From NCBI GenBank assembly GCA_011321775.1, contig DROT01000184.1:16797-80796 (forward strand): 64,000 nt of DNA. Direction: 5' to 3'. The notes under the pieces were generated by a model that searched no databases, was not told where the DNA came from, and saw nothing but the letters and a program-made list of their open reading frames with translations. Positions 9,094 to 18,811 of the stretch are shown in pieces. Origin of the DNA: Gammaproteobacteria bacterium (GTDB lineage: Bacteria > Pseudomonadota > Gammaproteobacteria > DSM-19610). The position numbers were made by a program, and so were the translations under genes. How positions within the stretch are numbered: the first letter of the stretch is position 1; each line of letters starts with the position of its first letter.

Positions 9094-11073
9094 ATGATGT
9101 CGTTTCCCCGCTCCCTGCCCCTGTTGCTGGCGATGGCGCTGCTGGCCGGTGCCTGCAGCGAATCCGCTGGCGAGCGTGCCGCCGCGCACCTGGCGCGCGC
9201 CCGGCACTATCTCGAGGCGGGCAAGGTCGACAAGGCACGTATCGAATTCAGCAACGTACTCGCCATCGACAGGAAGAACGTGGCGGCGCACTTCCAGCTT
9301 GGCCAGGTCTACGAGCAGCAGCAGGAATGGCGCAAGGCCGTCGGGCAGTACCAGGCGGCCATCGCCCTGCAGCCGGATCATGTGCAGGCGCGCTTGCATC
9401 TGGGGCGTCTTTACCAGCGCGGCGGCGCTCCCGCAAAGGCGCTGGAGATGGCGCAGGACGTTCTGCGCCGCCAGCCCGGGCAGGTCGAAGCCCTGCAACT
9501 GAAGGCGGCGGCATTGCTGCAGCAGGGCAGGACGGACGAAGCGATCGAAATCGCCAACGGCCTGTTGCAGCTGCACCCGGGATATGCCGACACCGTGATC
9601 ATGCTGGCGGTACACTACAACCGCAGCGGCAAGCCGGCGCGCGCCATCGAACTGCTGGAAGAGGGGGTCGCGGCCAATCCCGCCAACAGCACCCTGAAGT
9701 ATTTGCTGGCGCGTTCCCTGAGCGCGGCCGGGCGCCTTCAGGAGGCGGTCGGGCTGGTGCGTCAGCTGGTCGAAACGGAGCCGCAGCGCCCCGACCATCT
9801 CGTGTGGCTGGCGAGCCTCCATGCACAGGACGGTGACCTGACCGAGGCCCGGCAGGTGCTGGATCGCACAGCGCAGCGTTTCTCCGACGATCCCGCGGTG
9901 CCGCGGATGATCGCGGAATTCTGGCTGGGGCGCGGGGAGCGCGCCCGTGCCATCGCCTCTCTCGAAGAGGCGCTGTCGCGGCAGCCTGATTGGCACGAAC
10001 TGCGCCTGTATCTCGCCAGCCTGTACGAAGGCGAGGATCAGCCGGAGAGGGCACTGCGCTGTTATCGTGAAGTCATTGAGCGGGAGCCGGATGGGGTGGC
10101 CGGCCTGACGGCCCGCAACCGGCTGGCTCATCTGTTGTATACCAGAGGCGAGCTTGCCGGCGCCGAGGCGCTGGTTGCCGAGGTGCTGGAAGCCAACCCC
10201 CGTGACAACGATGCCCTGCTGCTGCGCGGAACCATGGCACTCGCACGCGACGACGCGGTCGCGGCCATTGCCGATTTCCGTTCACTGCTGAAAGACCAGC
10301 CCCATTCGGCGCGGCTGCTCGGCTTGCTGGCGACGGCGCACGCGGTCAACCACGAGCCGGAGCTGGCGCGTCGTGCGCTGGAACGCGCGGTAGACAACAA
10401 TCCGACCGACGTCCAGTCACGGGTTGCGTTGGCGAAGCTGCTGCTGTCCCAGGGCGAACTGCGGCGTGCCGGAGAACTCGCTGACCAGGCGTTGCGCCTG
10501 GCGCCCGGCCACCTCGGTGCCATGCGCACGCTGGCACGGATTCGATCCGCCGGGTCGGACTGGGACGCGCTGCTGAAAGTCGGCACGCGCATGCAGAAGG
10601 CGGATCCCGAGGGAGCCGACGGCTATTTCTTCGTCGGGCTGGCACAACGCGGCCGCGGCGATACCGACGCCGCGGTGGCGTCGCTGGAGCGCGCCGTGGC
10701 GCTGGCGCCGGAGGACGACGCGGTACTGACGGCGCTGGTCGGCGCCCTGCTGGAGCTTGCTAGGCCGCAGGAGGCCGAGCAGCGGGTGCGCGCCTTCCTG
10801 GAGAGGCAGCCGAAGAATCCCACGGCCTGCAACCTGCTGGGCGAAGTGCTGCTGTACCGCAAGGATCCGGCGGCGGCCGCCGCGGCTTTTCGCAAGGCGA
10901 TTGCGCTGGCGCCGCGGCTGGCGGTGCCCTATCGCAACCTGGGTCTGGCCCTGCGCGCCCAGGGACTGGAAGCGCAGGCGCGGAAGGTGTTTCGCCAGGG
11001 GCTGGAAGCGGTGCGCGGCGACGAGGCGGCGGAGGCCATGTTGCGCCCCTGGGTGGCCGCGGCTGCCGAGTGA
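9094..11073 (+). CDS. TPR-repeat lipoprotein, PrsT-like (PEP-CTERM system associated)
   Basis: This 659-aa protein has a lipoprotein signal (PLLLAMALLAGAC, Cys about residue 21) and then TPR units almost to the end. The first repeats read HLARARHYLEAGKVDKARIE and FSNVLAIDRKNVAAHFQLGQ. This opening resembles the TPR lipoprotein PrsT that accompanies PEP-CTERM/exosortase systems, although those are usually longer (around 900 aa). Its position directly after a VPLPA-CTERM protein supports that link. It should sit in the periplasm or outer membrane as a scaffold. A second ATG (9097) is an equally possible start. The downstream sulfotransferase begins 15 nt after the stop, so the two are probably cotranscribed. 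Confidence 0.75.
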   Translation: MMSFPRSLPLLLAMALLAGACSESAGERAAAHLARARHYLEAGKVDKARIEFSNVLAIDRKNVAAHFQLGQVYEQQQEWRKAVGQYQAAIALQPDHVQARLHLGRLYQRGGAPAKALEMAQDVLRRQPGQVEALQLKAAALLQQGRTDEAIEIANGLLQLHPGYADTVIMLAVHYNRSGKPARAIELLEEGVAANPANSTLKYLLARSLSAAGRLQEAVGLVRQLVETEPQRPDHLVWLASLHAQDGDLTEARQVLDRTAQRFSDDPAVPRMIAEFWLGRGERARAIASLEEALSRQPDWHELRLYLASLYEGEDQPERALRCYREVIEREPDGVAGLTARNRLAHLLYTRGELAGAEALVAEVLEANPRDNDALLLRGTMALARDDAVAAIADFRSLLKDQPHSARLLGLLATAHAVNHEPELARRALERAVDNNPTDVQSRVALAKLLLSQGELRRAGELADQALRLAPGHLGAMRTLARIRSAGSDWDALLKVGTRMQKADPEGADGYFFVGLAQRGRGDTDAAVASLERAVALAPEDDAVLTALVGALLELARPQEAEQRVRAFLERQPKNPTACNLLGEVLLYRKDPAAAAAAFRKAIALAPRLAVPYRNLGLALRAQGLEAQARKVFRQGLEAVRGDEAAEAMLRPWVAAAAE

Positions 11074-11088
11074 GAGGATGCGGCTACC

Positions 11089-11733
11089 ATGATCGTCTCC
11101 CATGAATATCGTTTCATCTTCATCAAGACGGTCAAGACGGCCGGTACCAGCATCGAGGCCTGGCTCTCCGGGCGCTGCGCGGCCGGCGACGTCTTCACGC
11201 CCATTCATCCGCCGCTGGAGATGCACCAGCCGCGGAACCACGAGGGTTTCTACAACCACATGCCGGCGTTCGAGATCAGGGAGCGCCTGCCGGCGCAGGT
11301 ATGGAACGGCTACTACAAGTTCTGTGTCGAGCGCAATCCCTGGGACAAGGTGTTGTCGCTGTTCCACATGCTCAACTACCGCAGCGGTTTCGAACTGTCA
11401 CTGAACGAATTTGTCTCTGCAGACAACGAGGCGTTGATGCAGGTGTTCAACTATCCGCGCTACGTCATCGACGGGCATTGTGCCGTGGACCGGGTGATTC
11501 GCTATGAACACCTCGACCAGGAACTGGGCGAGGTGTTCTCGGAGCTGGGAATCCCCTATGGCGGATCGCTCGACGTGCACGCCAAGACCGAGATGCGGGC
11601 CGATGGCCGCCTGCCCTGGCAGGAAGTCTACAGCGAACGCCAGCGGCAGCTGATCGCCACCCTTTTCCGCCCGGAAATCGAGATGCACGGTTACGGTTGC
11701 GCGCCGGCGGATGACGGGGCCGGTTCGGGCTGA
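11089..11733 (+). CDS. Sulfotransferase family 2-like protein
   Basis: This 214-aa protein has the 5'-phosphosulfate loop FIFIKTVKTAGTS (residues 8-20) and the 3'-phosphate motif CVERNPWDKVLSLF (about 82-95), as in the heparan/chondroitin 2-O-sulfotransferase superfamily (Sulfotransfer_2). It lacks a TPR region and a signal peptide. Many family members act on polysaccharides. It probably shares a transcript with the TPR lipoprotein 15 nt upstream. It is distinct in sequence from the TPR-linked sulfotransferases of the same island. Confidence 0.8.
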   Translation: MIVSHEYRFIFIKTVKTAGTSIEAWLSGRCAAGDVFTPIHPPLEMHQPRNHEGFYNHMPAFEIRERLPAQVWNGYYKFCVERNPWDKVLSLFHMLNYRSGFELSLNEFVSADNEALMQVFNYPRYVIDGHCAVDRVIRYEHLDQELGEVFSELGIPYGGSLDVHAKTEMRADGRLPWQEVYSERQRQLIATLFRPEIEMHGYGCAPADDGAGSG

Positions 11734-11760
11734 AGCGGGCGGTCTCGACCCTTTCCGGCC

Positions 11761-12993
11761 TCAGCCCCGGTACTGCAGCACGACCAGGTCTCCCTCGATC
11801 CACCGTTCGCGGTGCTTGCGCAGGTTTTCGGTGCGCAGCGAGCGCACCTCGAAACCGTGCTCGCCGGCCATCTTCCTGAGGTAGTCCGGGGCGTGTGCAT
11901 AGCGGCCGGTGGGGCGCAGCCGGTAATCTCCTTCCTTCTGGTGTTCGGTGGAAAAGGCGAACAGCGCGTTGTCGCGGCTGCGCGCGCCCAGTGCCGAGAA
12001 CAGCGGTTCCACGTCGCCGATGTAGGGAAACACGTCGGCACACAGGAACAGGTCATAGGATTCGTCCGTCTCCTGCAGGGCCGACACGATGTCGCCGGTA
12101 CGGAGGTGGTCGTAGACCCCGCGTTCCCGGGCCTTGTCGATCATGCGTGCGGAGAGGTCGACGCCGCTCAGGCGGCGGACCAGCGGCCGGAAGGCGACAC
12201 CGGCCAGGCCGGTGCCGCAGCCGAGGTCGATGGCGTTGTCGAACTCCGCCGCGGCATCCGTCAGTCGGTCGATCTCGGCGCGCAGCAGTGCCGGCATGGA
12301 ATAGCCCAGGGTGTCGACCAGGTGGCGGTCGAAGCGACTGGCGTATTCATCGAACAGGTGGGCGACGTGTTCGGCCGGGGCGGCGCGGGTCTGTTCGCCC
12401 CGCAGGGCCGCCAGCATGTGGCGCGCCGGGCCGTGGGCGGGATCCAGTTCCAGGGCCCGCTGGTAGCAGCGGGCCGCTTCCTCCGGTTGCTCGCGCGCCT
12501 GCTCGGTGACGGCGAGGTTCACCCAGGCATCGGTATAGCCCGGATCGATCTCCAGGGCCCGCCGGAAGGCGGCCACGGATTCGTCCATCCTGCCCTGCAG
12601 TCGCAGGGCGTTGCCGAGGTTGTTGCAGGCGAGTGCAAAATCCGGGTTGATGCCGAGGGCGCGCTGGTAGCTGGCGACGGCCTCGTCCAGGCGCCCCGCC
12701 GCCTGCAGGGCACTGCCGAGGTTGGTATGCAGGCCGGCATCCCCGGGGGCGTGCCGGCGGGCCTGTTCGATCAGGGCGATGGAGCGATCGTAGCGGCCCG
12801 CCTGGTACGCGAGCACGCCCAGCATGTGCAGGGAGGTCGGTTCCTGCGGCCGTCGCCGCAGGACTTCCCGGTAGCCCGCCTCTGCCTCCTGCAGGCGACC
12901 CTCCCGGTGAAACTCGATGGCGCGTGCCAGGATCTCCCCGGTCTCGTCGGCGGGCGCTGCGTCGCCCTCCGGCCTGCTGGTTTCCCGGTTCAC
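11761..12993 (-). CDS. TPR-repeat SAM-dependent methyltransferase
   Basis: This 410-aa protein has about six TPR units (residues 20-190, for example GRYDRSIALIEQARRHAPG) followed by a class I methyltransferase domain. The SAM loop AIDLGCGTGLAGVAF is near residues 252-266, followed by LSGVDLSARMIDKAR. The linker RFDRHLVDTLGYSMPALL is typical of TPR-methyltransferases of this type. The architecture parallels the TPR-sulfotransferases and TPR-glycosyltransferases around it: the same adaptor with a different catalytic end. Substrate unknown. It converges with the sulfotransferase at 11089 and stands alone on its strand. Confidence 0.82.
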   Translation of the reverse strand: MNRETSRPEGDAAPADETGEILARAIEFHREGRLQEAEAGYREVLRRRPQEPTSLHMLGVLAYQAGRYDRSIALIEQARRHAPGDAGLHTNLGSALQAAGRLDEAVASYQRALGINPDFALACNNLGNALRLQGRMDESVAAFRRALEIDPGYTDAWVNLAVTEQAREQPEEAARCYQRALELDPAHGPARHMLAALRGEQTRAAPAEHVAHLFDEYASRFDRHLVDTLGYSMPALLRAEIDRLTDAAAEFDNAIDLGCGTGLAGVAFRPLVRRLSGVDLSARMIDKARERGVYDHLRTGDIVSALQETDESYDLFLCADVFPYIGDVEPLFSALGARSRDNALFAFSTEHQKEGDYRLRPTGRYAHAPDYLRKMAGEHGFEVRSLRTENLRKHRERWIEGDLVVLQYRG

Positions 12994-13189
12994 CGTCCGT
13001 GCCCCGCTTCCCCGCCGCCGGGATTGGATGGAAACATTATGTGATTCAATAGGATAGCCTTCATGCCCGCGACTGCCGAAATAGGGGTTGACGCTCGACC
13101 GTCAGTTCCGTGAATATGGGTGTGGAAGACGGCGCACGGGCTTCCGGAAACTGACCAGAACTATACCAATAACCCCGACGGTAGCAATC

Positions 13190-13939
13190 ATGCAGTTCAC
13201 CATCTCTGTCCGCGGCAAGACGGAAGACATTCCGATACTTCCCTTCCTGGCACGCAACTATCCGCAGGTGCCGCACGCGGATATCGACAGCGTGTTCGGT
13301 TTTCTCGAACGCTCGACGCTGTACGGCGGACGGCCCTTCTTCGAACGGCAGATCAGCGATGCCGATGTGGAGAAGCTGTACTCGGTCGGTATCGGGGTGC
13401 GCATGCCGCTGACCAACAGTTACGTCGAGCGCGAGGAATACGAGCAGAACCGTCCGCTGCTGGAGAAATATCATCGTCAGGGCAACGCCGTCATCGTCAC
13501 CGTCGACGATCTCGCCCGCTGGATCCGCGAGGATTTTCCCCTCTATCGCATCGAGGCAAGCGTGATCAAGAACATCAACAGCTACGATGCCATCTACGAT
13601 GCTTTCGATCTGTACGATACCGTGGTGCTGCCCATGAAGTTCTGCCAGGACCCGGATTTCCTGGTGAAGATCGAGCACAAGGAGCGTATCACGCTGTTCG
13701 CCAATGCCGGCTGTGCACTCACCTGTCCGTCCAAGATCTGCTATCCCTCCATCTCGAAGATCAACAAGTATCGCGGCGACGCCGAGTTCAAGTGTTCGCA
13801 GACGCTCAAGTACCGCGAGCGGCACGGCATGGTGGATTTCGACCTGGAGGAACTGCAGGCGCTGGGATTCAGCCGTTTCAAGCTCCTGCGCGCCAGGCCG
13901 GCGACAATCGCGGGTGTGCGCGGGGTGACCGGCTTCTGA
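13190..13939 (+). CDS. Peptidase U32-like TIM-barrel protein
   Basis: The likely start is the ATG at 13190 (MQFTISVRGKTEDIP), giving 249 aa; upstream in-frame sequence to 13088 looks non-coding. The layout recalls short U32-family proteins: an early Gly-Gly-Arg-Pro (GGRPFF), a mid segment VRMPLTNSYVEREEYE, IEASVIKNINSYDAIYDAF, and a Cys cluster FANAGCALTCPSKICY with Cys at residues 175, 179 and 184. U32 relatives such as UbiU/UbiV bind 4Fe-4S clusters and act in hydroxylation. These cysteines could do the same here (inference). It lies between a TPR-methyltransferase and a fucosyltransferase-like gene. No closer function can be named. Confidence 0.6.
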   Translation: MQFTISVRGKTEDIPILPFLARNYPQVPHADIDSVFGFLERSTLYGGRPFFERQISDADVEKLYSVGIGVRMPLTNSYVEREEYEQNRPLLEKYHRQGNAVIVTVDDLARWIREDFPLYRIEASVIKNINSYDAIYDAFDLYDTVVLPMKFCQDPDFLVKIEHKERITLFANAGCALTCPSKICYPSISKINKYRGDAEFKCSQTLKYRERHGMVDFDLEELQALGFSRFKLLRARPATIAGVRGVTGF

Positions 13940-13954
13940 GCGCTTGCCGCCGCA

Positions 13955-14800
13955 TCAGTAGGCGGAGCCGTGTTCCAGTGCCGGGTTCAGGCACAGCACG
14001 TAGTTCACGACATTGCTGTTGCCGTGGATGAAGTAGTCGGTGCGGGCAAAAATGCAGGCTTCCACCAGCACGTCCTCCCCGAGTCTGTAGGGAGGGAAAC
14101 GGGTCCCCCGGTTGGCCGGATGCGCGGCGTCGTGCATCTCGCCGAACTCGCTGCGGATCGCGGGGTAACTGGTGACGCGTTCACCATAGCGGCGCACGAT
14201 CTCCCGCATCACGAAGGCGGAATCGGAACTTGCGAACACGCGTGCTTCGGGTCGGCGGGCAAGCTGGCGCTCGAGGGTCTCGAAGTAGCGCCCGAACGGA
14301 ACTCCGAAGGTACATTCGAAGCGGCTGCGCAGGCCCGGAGCGCCACCGTCGATGCGGCCCGGTCCGCGGATGTGCAGTCCGATGGTGGGGCCGCGGAAAT
14401 GTTGCGCCACGAAACGGTCGACGATCTCCTGTACATGCGGCTTGAGGTGGATGTAGCGCTGGATGATTCCGTGGGGGAGATGCCGGTCGCGCGGCAGCAG
14501 CAGGGGAACGCAGTCGCCGTCGCGTTCCCGCGGTGTGATGATGTTGTCCCGCATGCAGGCGACCGCGATGCCCCCCGGCAGTTGCGGACAGTCCCCGCCT
14601 TCCGCGTCGGCACCGGGAAAGCAGTCCTCGAAGTAGTAGTTCCAGGGATCGCCCGCGCGTTGCGGATCCCGGTAGCAGCTGTCGCTCCAGTCGATGGCGA
14701 AACGGTAGCCCCGCTGCTCCGCCAGGTGGAGTTGCTGAACCACCTCGTTGACGTTGGAAAACATGCCGGCACTGCGCAGCCTGAGCGTGAGGGTCTTCAT
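13955..14800 (-). CDS. Fucosyltransferase-like (NodZ/GT23-type) protein
   Basis: This 281-aa protein has a GT-B C-terminal pattern resembling NodZ and alpha-1,6-fucosyltransferases. It shows GLHIRGPGR near residue 140 (the H-x-R nucleotide-binding segment), ARVFASSDSAFVMREIV, and a late LVEACIFARTDYFIHGNSN. Such enzymes move fucose from GDP-fucose to a glycan. Its start overlaps the end of the upstream TPR-sulfotransferase by 4 nt (ATGA), so the two are coupled. A pair that glycosylates and sulfates one acceptor is plausible. The assignment rests on motifs; the acceptor is unknown. Confidence 0.65.
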   Translation of the reverse strand: MKTLTLRLRSAGMFSNVNEVVQQLHLAEQRGYRFAIDWSDSCYRDPQRAGDPWNYYFEDCFPGADAEGGDCPQLPGGIAVACMRDNIITPRERDGDCVPLLLPRDRHLPHGIIQRYIHLKPHVQEIVDRFVAQHFRGPTIGLHIRGPGRIDGGAPGLRSRFECTFGVPFGRYFETLERQLARRPEARVFASSDSAFVMREIVRRYGERVTSYPAIRSEFGEMHDAAHPANRGTRFPPYRLGEDVLVEACIFARTDYFIHGNSNVVNYVLCLNPALEHGSAY

Positions 14801-16707
14801 GGGGTCGTCTGCTCCAGGGAGGAAAGCAGCGGCGCCAGTTGCGCTTCATAGTTCTTCCAGCGCCCGATCGACTTGCGGTACATCGGTTGCCGTACCTGGT
14901 CGTAGCTGGGGGTGTGGACGTCGCGGCTGGTTTCATGGAATCGCAGGCAGCTGTCGTTCCAATCCAGGCCGCAGTATTCGATCATTCTCCGGGTCACCAC
15001 TTCCTGGTCCTCGACCAGTTCCTCGTAGCGTATTTCAAGGATCTCCAGATCGAGTACCTGTTTCCAGTATTCCATGATTCGGGCGTAGGCGGCGTGGTAG
15101 GCCGCCAGTTCCTCGAGGTCGGTGGTGAACAGCATCGAACTGCTGAAACGCTGGAAGTACATCGACAGGCAGCTGTCACGCGGATCGCGCTGCAGATGGA
15201 TGACGCGCGCCTGCGGGAACAACAGCGAGATGAGGCCAAGATGCCAGAAGTTGGTGGGCATCTTGTCGACCACCAGCGCGGCGTCCGCCGACTTGCGCTG
15301 CAGGGTCTCCAGGTAGCTGCGGGCCGCCGTGGTCAGGCGCTTCCGGTCCAGCGTGGCGAGACGGGCGATGTGGTCCTCGCCGTCATACGGCCCGCCCAGT
15401 CTCGACGCCAGTTCGGCGATATCCGGCAACTCGCCGGCACCGTGAATATCGGGGTGGCTGGCGAGGATCTGTTCGGTGAGCGTGGTCCCCGAGCGTGGCA
15501 GCCCGACCACGAACAGCGGTCGCCGTGACTCCGTGCGTCCCCGCGGCAGCGCCTGCCAGTAGTCGCGGTCGTAGCGCCGGGACCAGGCTTCGATGGTTGC
15601 GTGCGAGGGAAAATTCCTTCCCCCCCCGGCCGGGCGGTGGATCTTGAGCCGGCGCTCCAGCAGGTTGGCCTGGCGGTAGTGTTCGAAGGCGCGCGGGTAG
15701 TCCCGGAGACGATCGTACTGCTTGCCGAGTTCGGAATGGACGCTGATCCTGGCCGAGATGTCCATGCGGCCCCCGGCGATTGCCGCCTCCAGTCGGCCAA
15801 TGGCCTCCTGCTCGGTTCCCAGACTGCGCGACAGCGCCGACCAGGCGGTCAGTACCAGCGGATTGGTGCTGCCATTCTCGACCAGCGGCTGCAGCAGGCG
15901 GCGCGCCTGGTCGAACTCGCCACGCTTCTCCAGGATTGCGGCGGTGCTGCCGACCAGGTTCTGGTCGGCGGGACGGATCTCCAGCGCACGCCGGAAATGT
16001 TTCAGGGTGCCGTCGTAGTCTTCCTGCTGGCGGCAGATCTTGCCAAGCAGATGGTGGGCGTCGAAGAAGCGCGGATCGACCTTCAGTGCCGCCCGTGCAC
16101 AGGATCGCGCGCGCGTGAAATCCTCCTCCGCCAGTGCCAGGTCGCCAAGGTTGCACAGTACCTGGGTACAGCGCGGATAGAGGCGGCGGGCGTTCTCCAG
16201 CACCTGCTTCGCTTCGCCGAAACGGTGCAGTCTCATCAGGACTGCGCCGAGGTTGCTCAGTGCTTCCAGGTAGTCCGGTCGCAGGCGGATCGCGTTGCGG
16301 TAGCTTTCGGCGGCCTTCTCCGTCTCGCCCGTCATCTGCAGCGCGTTGCCGAGGAAGTAGTGGGCCTCGGCCAGGGTTGCATCCAGGCTGATGGCGGCGC
16401 GGTAGCCGGTGATGGCGGAGTCCAGGTCGCCCTGGCACTGCTGCAGCGAGGCGGCGATATGGTGGGCGAGGGCGTTGTCGGGCTGAGCGTCCAGCACCCG
16501 GCGGCACAGTTCCGCGCCACGGGCGAAACGGCCACTTCGACGATAGAGGACCGCCAGTTCCAGCCCGGCGGCGTCCACGTCGCTTCCCTCCCGGCGCAGC
16601 CGCTCCGCCAGCGCGCCCGCCTGCCGGCGCAGTGGCGGTGCCAGACCGGTATCGGCTGCCAGCGAGGCGAGCTCGGCGAGCAGCGAGGAGCGGTCGATCG
16701 CGCTCAT
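14797..16707 (-). CDS. TPR-repeat sulfotransferase
   Basis: This 636-aa protein has about ten TPR units (residues 15-340). The sulfotransferase domain follows: VVGLPRSGTTLTEQILASHP (LPRSGTT at 403-409), HLQRDPRDSCLSMYF (about 504-518) and the family tail SYDQVRQPMYRKSIGRWKNY. It overlaps the fucosyltransferase-like gene downstream and is divergent from the next TPR-sulfotransferase (16907) across a 199-bp gap that should hold both promoters. No signal peptide. Substrate unknown. Confidence 0.87.
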   Translation of the reverse strand: MSAIDRSSLLAELASLAADTGLAPPLRRQAGALAERLRREGSDVDAAGLELAVLYRRSGRFARGAELCRRVLDAQPDNALAHHIAASLQQCQGDLDSAITGYRAAISLDATLAEAHYFLGNALQMTGETEKAAESYRNAIRLRPDYLEALSNLGAVLMRLHRFGEAKQVLENARRLYPRCTQVLCNLGDLALAEEDFTRARSCARAALKVDPRFFDAHHLLGKICRQQEDYDGTLKHFRRALEIRPADQNLVGSTAAILEKRGEFDQARRLLQPLVENGSTNPLVLTAWSALSRSLGTEQEAIGRLEAAIAGGRMDISARISVHSELGKQYDRLRDYPRAFEHYRQANLLERRLKIHRPAGGGRNFPSHATIEAWSRRYDRDYWQALPRGRTESRRPLFVVGLPRSGTTLTEQILASHPDIHGAGELPDIAELASRLGGPYDGEDHIARLATLDRKRLTTAARSYLETLQRKSADAALVVDKMPTNFWHLGLISLLFPQARVIHLQRDPRDSCLSMYFQRFSSSMLFTTDLEELAAYHAAYARIMEYWKQVLDLEILEIRYEELVEDQEVVTRRMIEYCGLDWNDSCLRFHETSRDVHTPSYDQVRQPMYRKSIGRWKNYEAQLAPLLSSLEQTTP

Positions 16708-16906
16708 GCGAGGAGCCGGCGGCCGTTGCCGTCTTTGATGAGAAATATCAATGGAAACATGCGACTATCAAACGGGCAAAGGTTAAGGATATAATGAAAG
16801 GGTTGGTTGCACCAGCCGCGGCGGCAGCGCCCGGCGAGGATAACGACAATGCGCCGGCCGGGTCGTTGCCCGGACCGGGTGCGCCAGACAGGGTCTCTTC
16901 CCGCCT

Positions 16907-18811
16907 ATGCCGGCAAAGAACATATTGACGCGATCGCTACGCCGCAAGGCCGATGCCCTGCTGGCCGGGAACGATCTGCCCGCGGCCGCGGAACTCTACC
17001 AGCGGATCTGCCGCAGCGACCGCGGTGACCTGGACGCGCGCGTCATGCTGGGGGTGGTGCAGCTGCGCCAGGGGCAGCCGGAGCGGGCCGCCGAGTGCTG
17101 TCGCGAGGCGCTGAAGATCGATGCCGGCCACGCGCTCGCCCACCATGTGCTCGGCTCGGCACTGGAGCAGCTGGACCAGCTCGAGGCGGCGGTCAGCGAG
17201 TTCCGCGCGGCGCTGCGGTTACGACCGGCCTTCGCCAACGCGCACCTGTTTCTGGGCAGGGTCCTGGCGCGTCTGGGACAAAACGAGGAGGCGGAACGCT
17301 GTCATCTCGAGGCACTGGAGCTGGAACCCGGCCTGGTTGCGGCGATGGCGAGTCTCGGCAGCCTGTACCTGAACACCGGCCGGCCCGGTGAGGCCGAGCG
17401 CTGGCTGCGCAAGGGGCTCGCCATCGCACCCGCACACGCCGCCATGCTGACCACGCTGGGGCAGGCGCTGGGCGCGCAGGGCAAGGACGCCGAGGCCGTG
17501 GCCGTGCTCGAAAGCGCGCTCCGCGCGGATCCGGATTCACTCGATGCGCTGCTGGCACTCGGCAGCCTGCAGAGCAAGTGCGGCGACTATGACCGTGCCC
17601 TGGAGTGCTACCGGCGCGTGAGCGATCTTCAGCCGGGGAACGAATATGCCATCGGTGCCCGGGCCCAGCTGCTCGAGCGCCGCGGCGAGATCGAGGCGGC
17701 GTTCGGGCTGTTGCGTCCGCTGGTGGAAACCGGTTCCACCCATATCAGTGTGGCGCTGCCGTTCGCCGAGCTGGCACTGCAGCTGGACCGCGGTCCCGAG
17801 GCCATCGAACTGCTGGAGCGTGCGCTGCCGGATCATGCCGACGATCCCCAGGGCCGCATCGACCTGCACTACCGCCTCGGCAAGTTGCTGGACCGCGGTG
17901 GCGAGTACGACCGCGCCTTCGAACATTACCGCCGGGCGAACCGTCTCAGCGCCGGGATCGTGGCCGCTTCCACGGGGCTGGACGGCATCGATGCGCAGGC
18001 GCGGCGGGTGCTGGAACGGAGTCGGGACTGTGACGCGGAGTTCTGGAAGTCGCTCCCGCGCGCCGCCAACGGTTCGGAATGCCCGGTCTTCGTGGTCGGC
18101 ATGCCGCGTTCCGGTACCACCCTGGTGGAGCAGATCCTCGCCAGCCACGCGCGCGTTTACGGTGCCGGTGAACTCACCGCCATGGAGAACATCGCCCGTT
18201 CGCTCTGTTCCGGTGCGGCCTACCGCTCCGGCTACCCCGCCTGCCTCGAGGGCATCACGGCGCAGCGGCTCGAAGGACAGGCGCAACGGCACCTGCGGTT
18301 GCTGGCCTCCCTCGCCGGTGGTGATGCCGAACGGGTGGTCGACAAGTGCCCGCACAACTATATCCACCTGGGGCTCGTCTCCGTCCTGTTTCCGCGCGCG
18401 CGCGTGGTCCATGTATCCCGGGATCCGCGGGACACCGCCTGCTCCATCTACTTCCAGGCATTCACGCCCCTGCACGCCTACGCCTGTGACCTGCAGGCGA
18501 TCGGTCGCCACTACCATGTCTACCGCCAGCTGATGGCCTACTGGGAGGAGGTGCTGGATATCGACATCCTTCACCTGCGCTACGAGGACCTGGTGGCGGA
18601 GCCGGAGCGGCACATCCGCTCGCTGGTGGACTTCTGCGGGTTGCCGTGGGATCCGCGCTGCCTCGAGTTCCACAACACCCGGCGCGACGTGAACACGCCC
18701 AGCTACGGCCAGGTGCGGCGCCCCATGTACCGTGGCTCGGTAGGTCGCTGGCGGCACTACCGTCCCCATCTCGAGCCGCTGCTGCAGGCGCTGGAGGAGG
18801 GGCAGCCGTGA
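16907..18811 (+). CDS. TPR-repeat sulfotransferase
   Basis: This 634-aa protein has TPR units in residues 10-330. The catalytic domain shows VVGMPRSGTTLVEQ (G398 begins the loop) and HVSRDPRDTACSIYF (about 501-515). The tail is SYGQVRRPMYRGSVGRWRHY. Its stop overlaps the GTG start of the next paralogue (GTGA), so the two sulfotransferases are translationally coupled. It shares the same domain order as the copies at 3426, 14797, 18808 and 38962. The GC content is visibly very high and the TPR region is strongly Leu/Ala/Arg biased. Confidence 0.87.
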   Translation: MPAKNILTRSLRRKADALLAGNDLPAAAELYQRICRSDRGDLDARVMLGVVQLRQGQPERAAECCREALKIDAGHALAHHVLGSALEQLDQLEAAVSEFRAALRLRPAFANAHLFLGRVLARLGQNEEAERCHLEALELEPGLVAAMASLGSLYLNTGRPGEAERWLRKGLAIAPAHAAMLTTLGQALGAQGKDAEAVAVLESALRADPDSLDALLALGSLQSKCGDYDRALECYRRVSDLQPGNEYAIGARAQLLERRGEIEAAFGLLRPLVETGSTHISVALPFAELALQLDRGPEAIELLERALPDHADDPQGRIDLHYRLGKLLDRGGEYDRAFEHYRRANRLSAGIVAASTGLDGIDAQARRVLERSRDCDAEFWKSLPRAANGSECPVFVVGMPRSGTTLVEQILASHARVYGAGELTAMENIARSLCSGAAYRSGYPACLEGITAQRLEGQAQRHLRLLASLAGGDAERVVDKCPHNYIHLGLVSVLFPRARVVHVSRDPRDTACSIYFQAFTPLHAYACDLQAIGRHYHVYRQLMAYWEEVLDIDILHLRYEDLVAEPERHIRSLVDFCGLPWDPRCLEFHNTRRDVNTPSYGQVRRPMYRGSVGRWRHYRPHLEPLLQALEEGQP

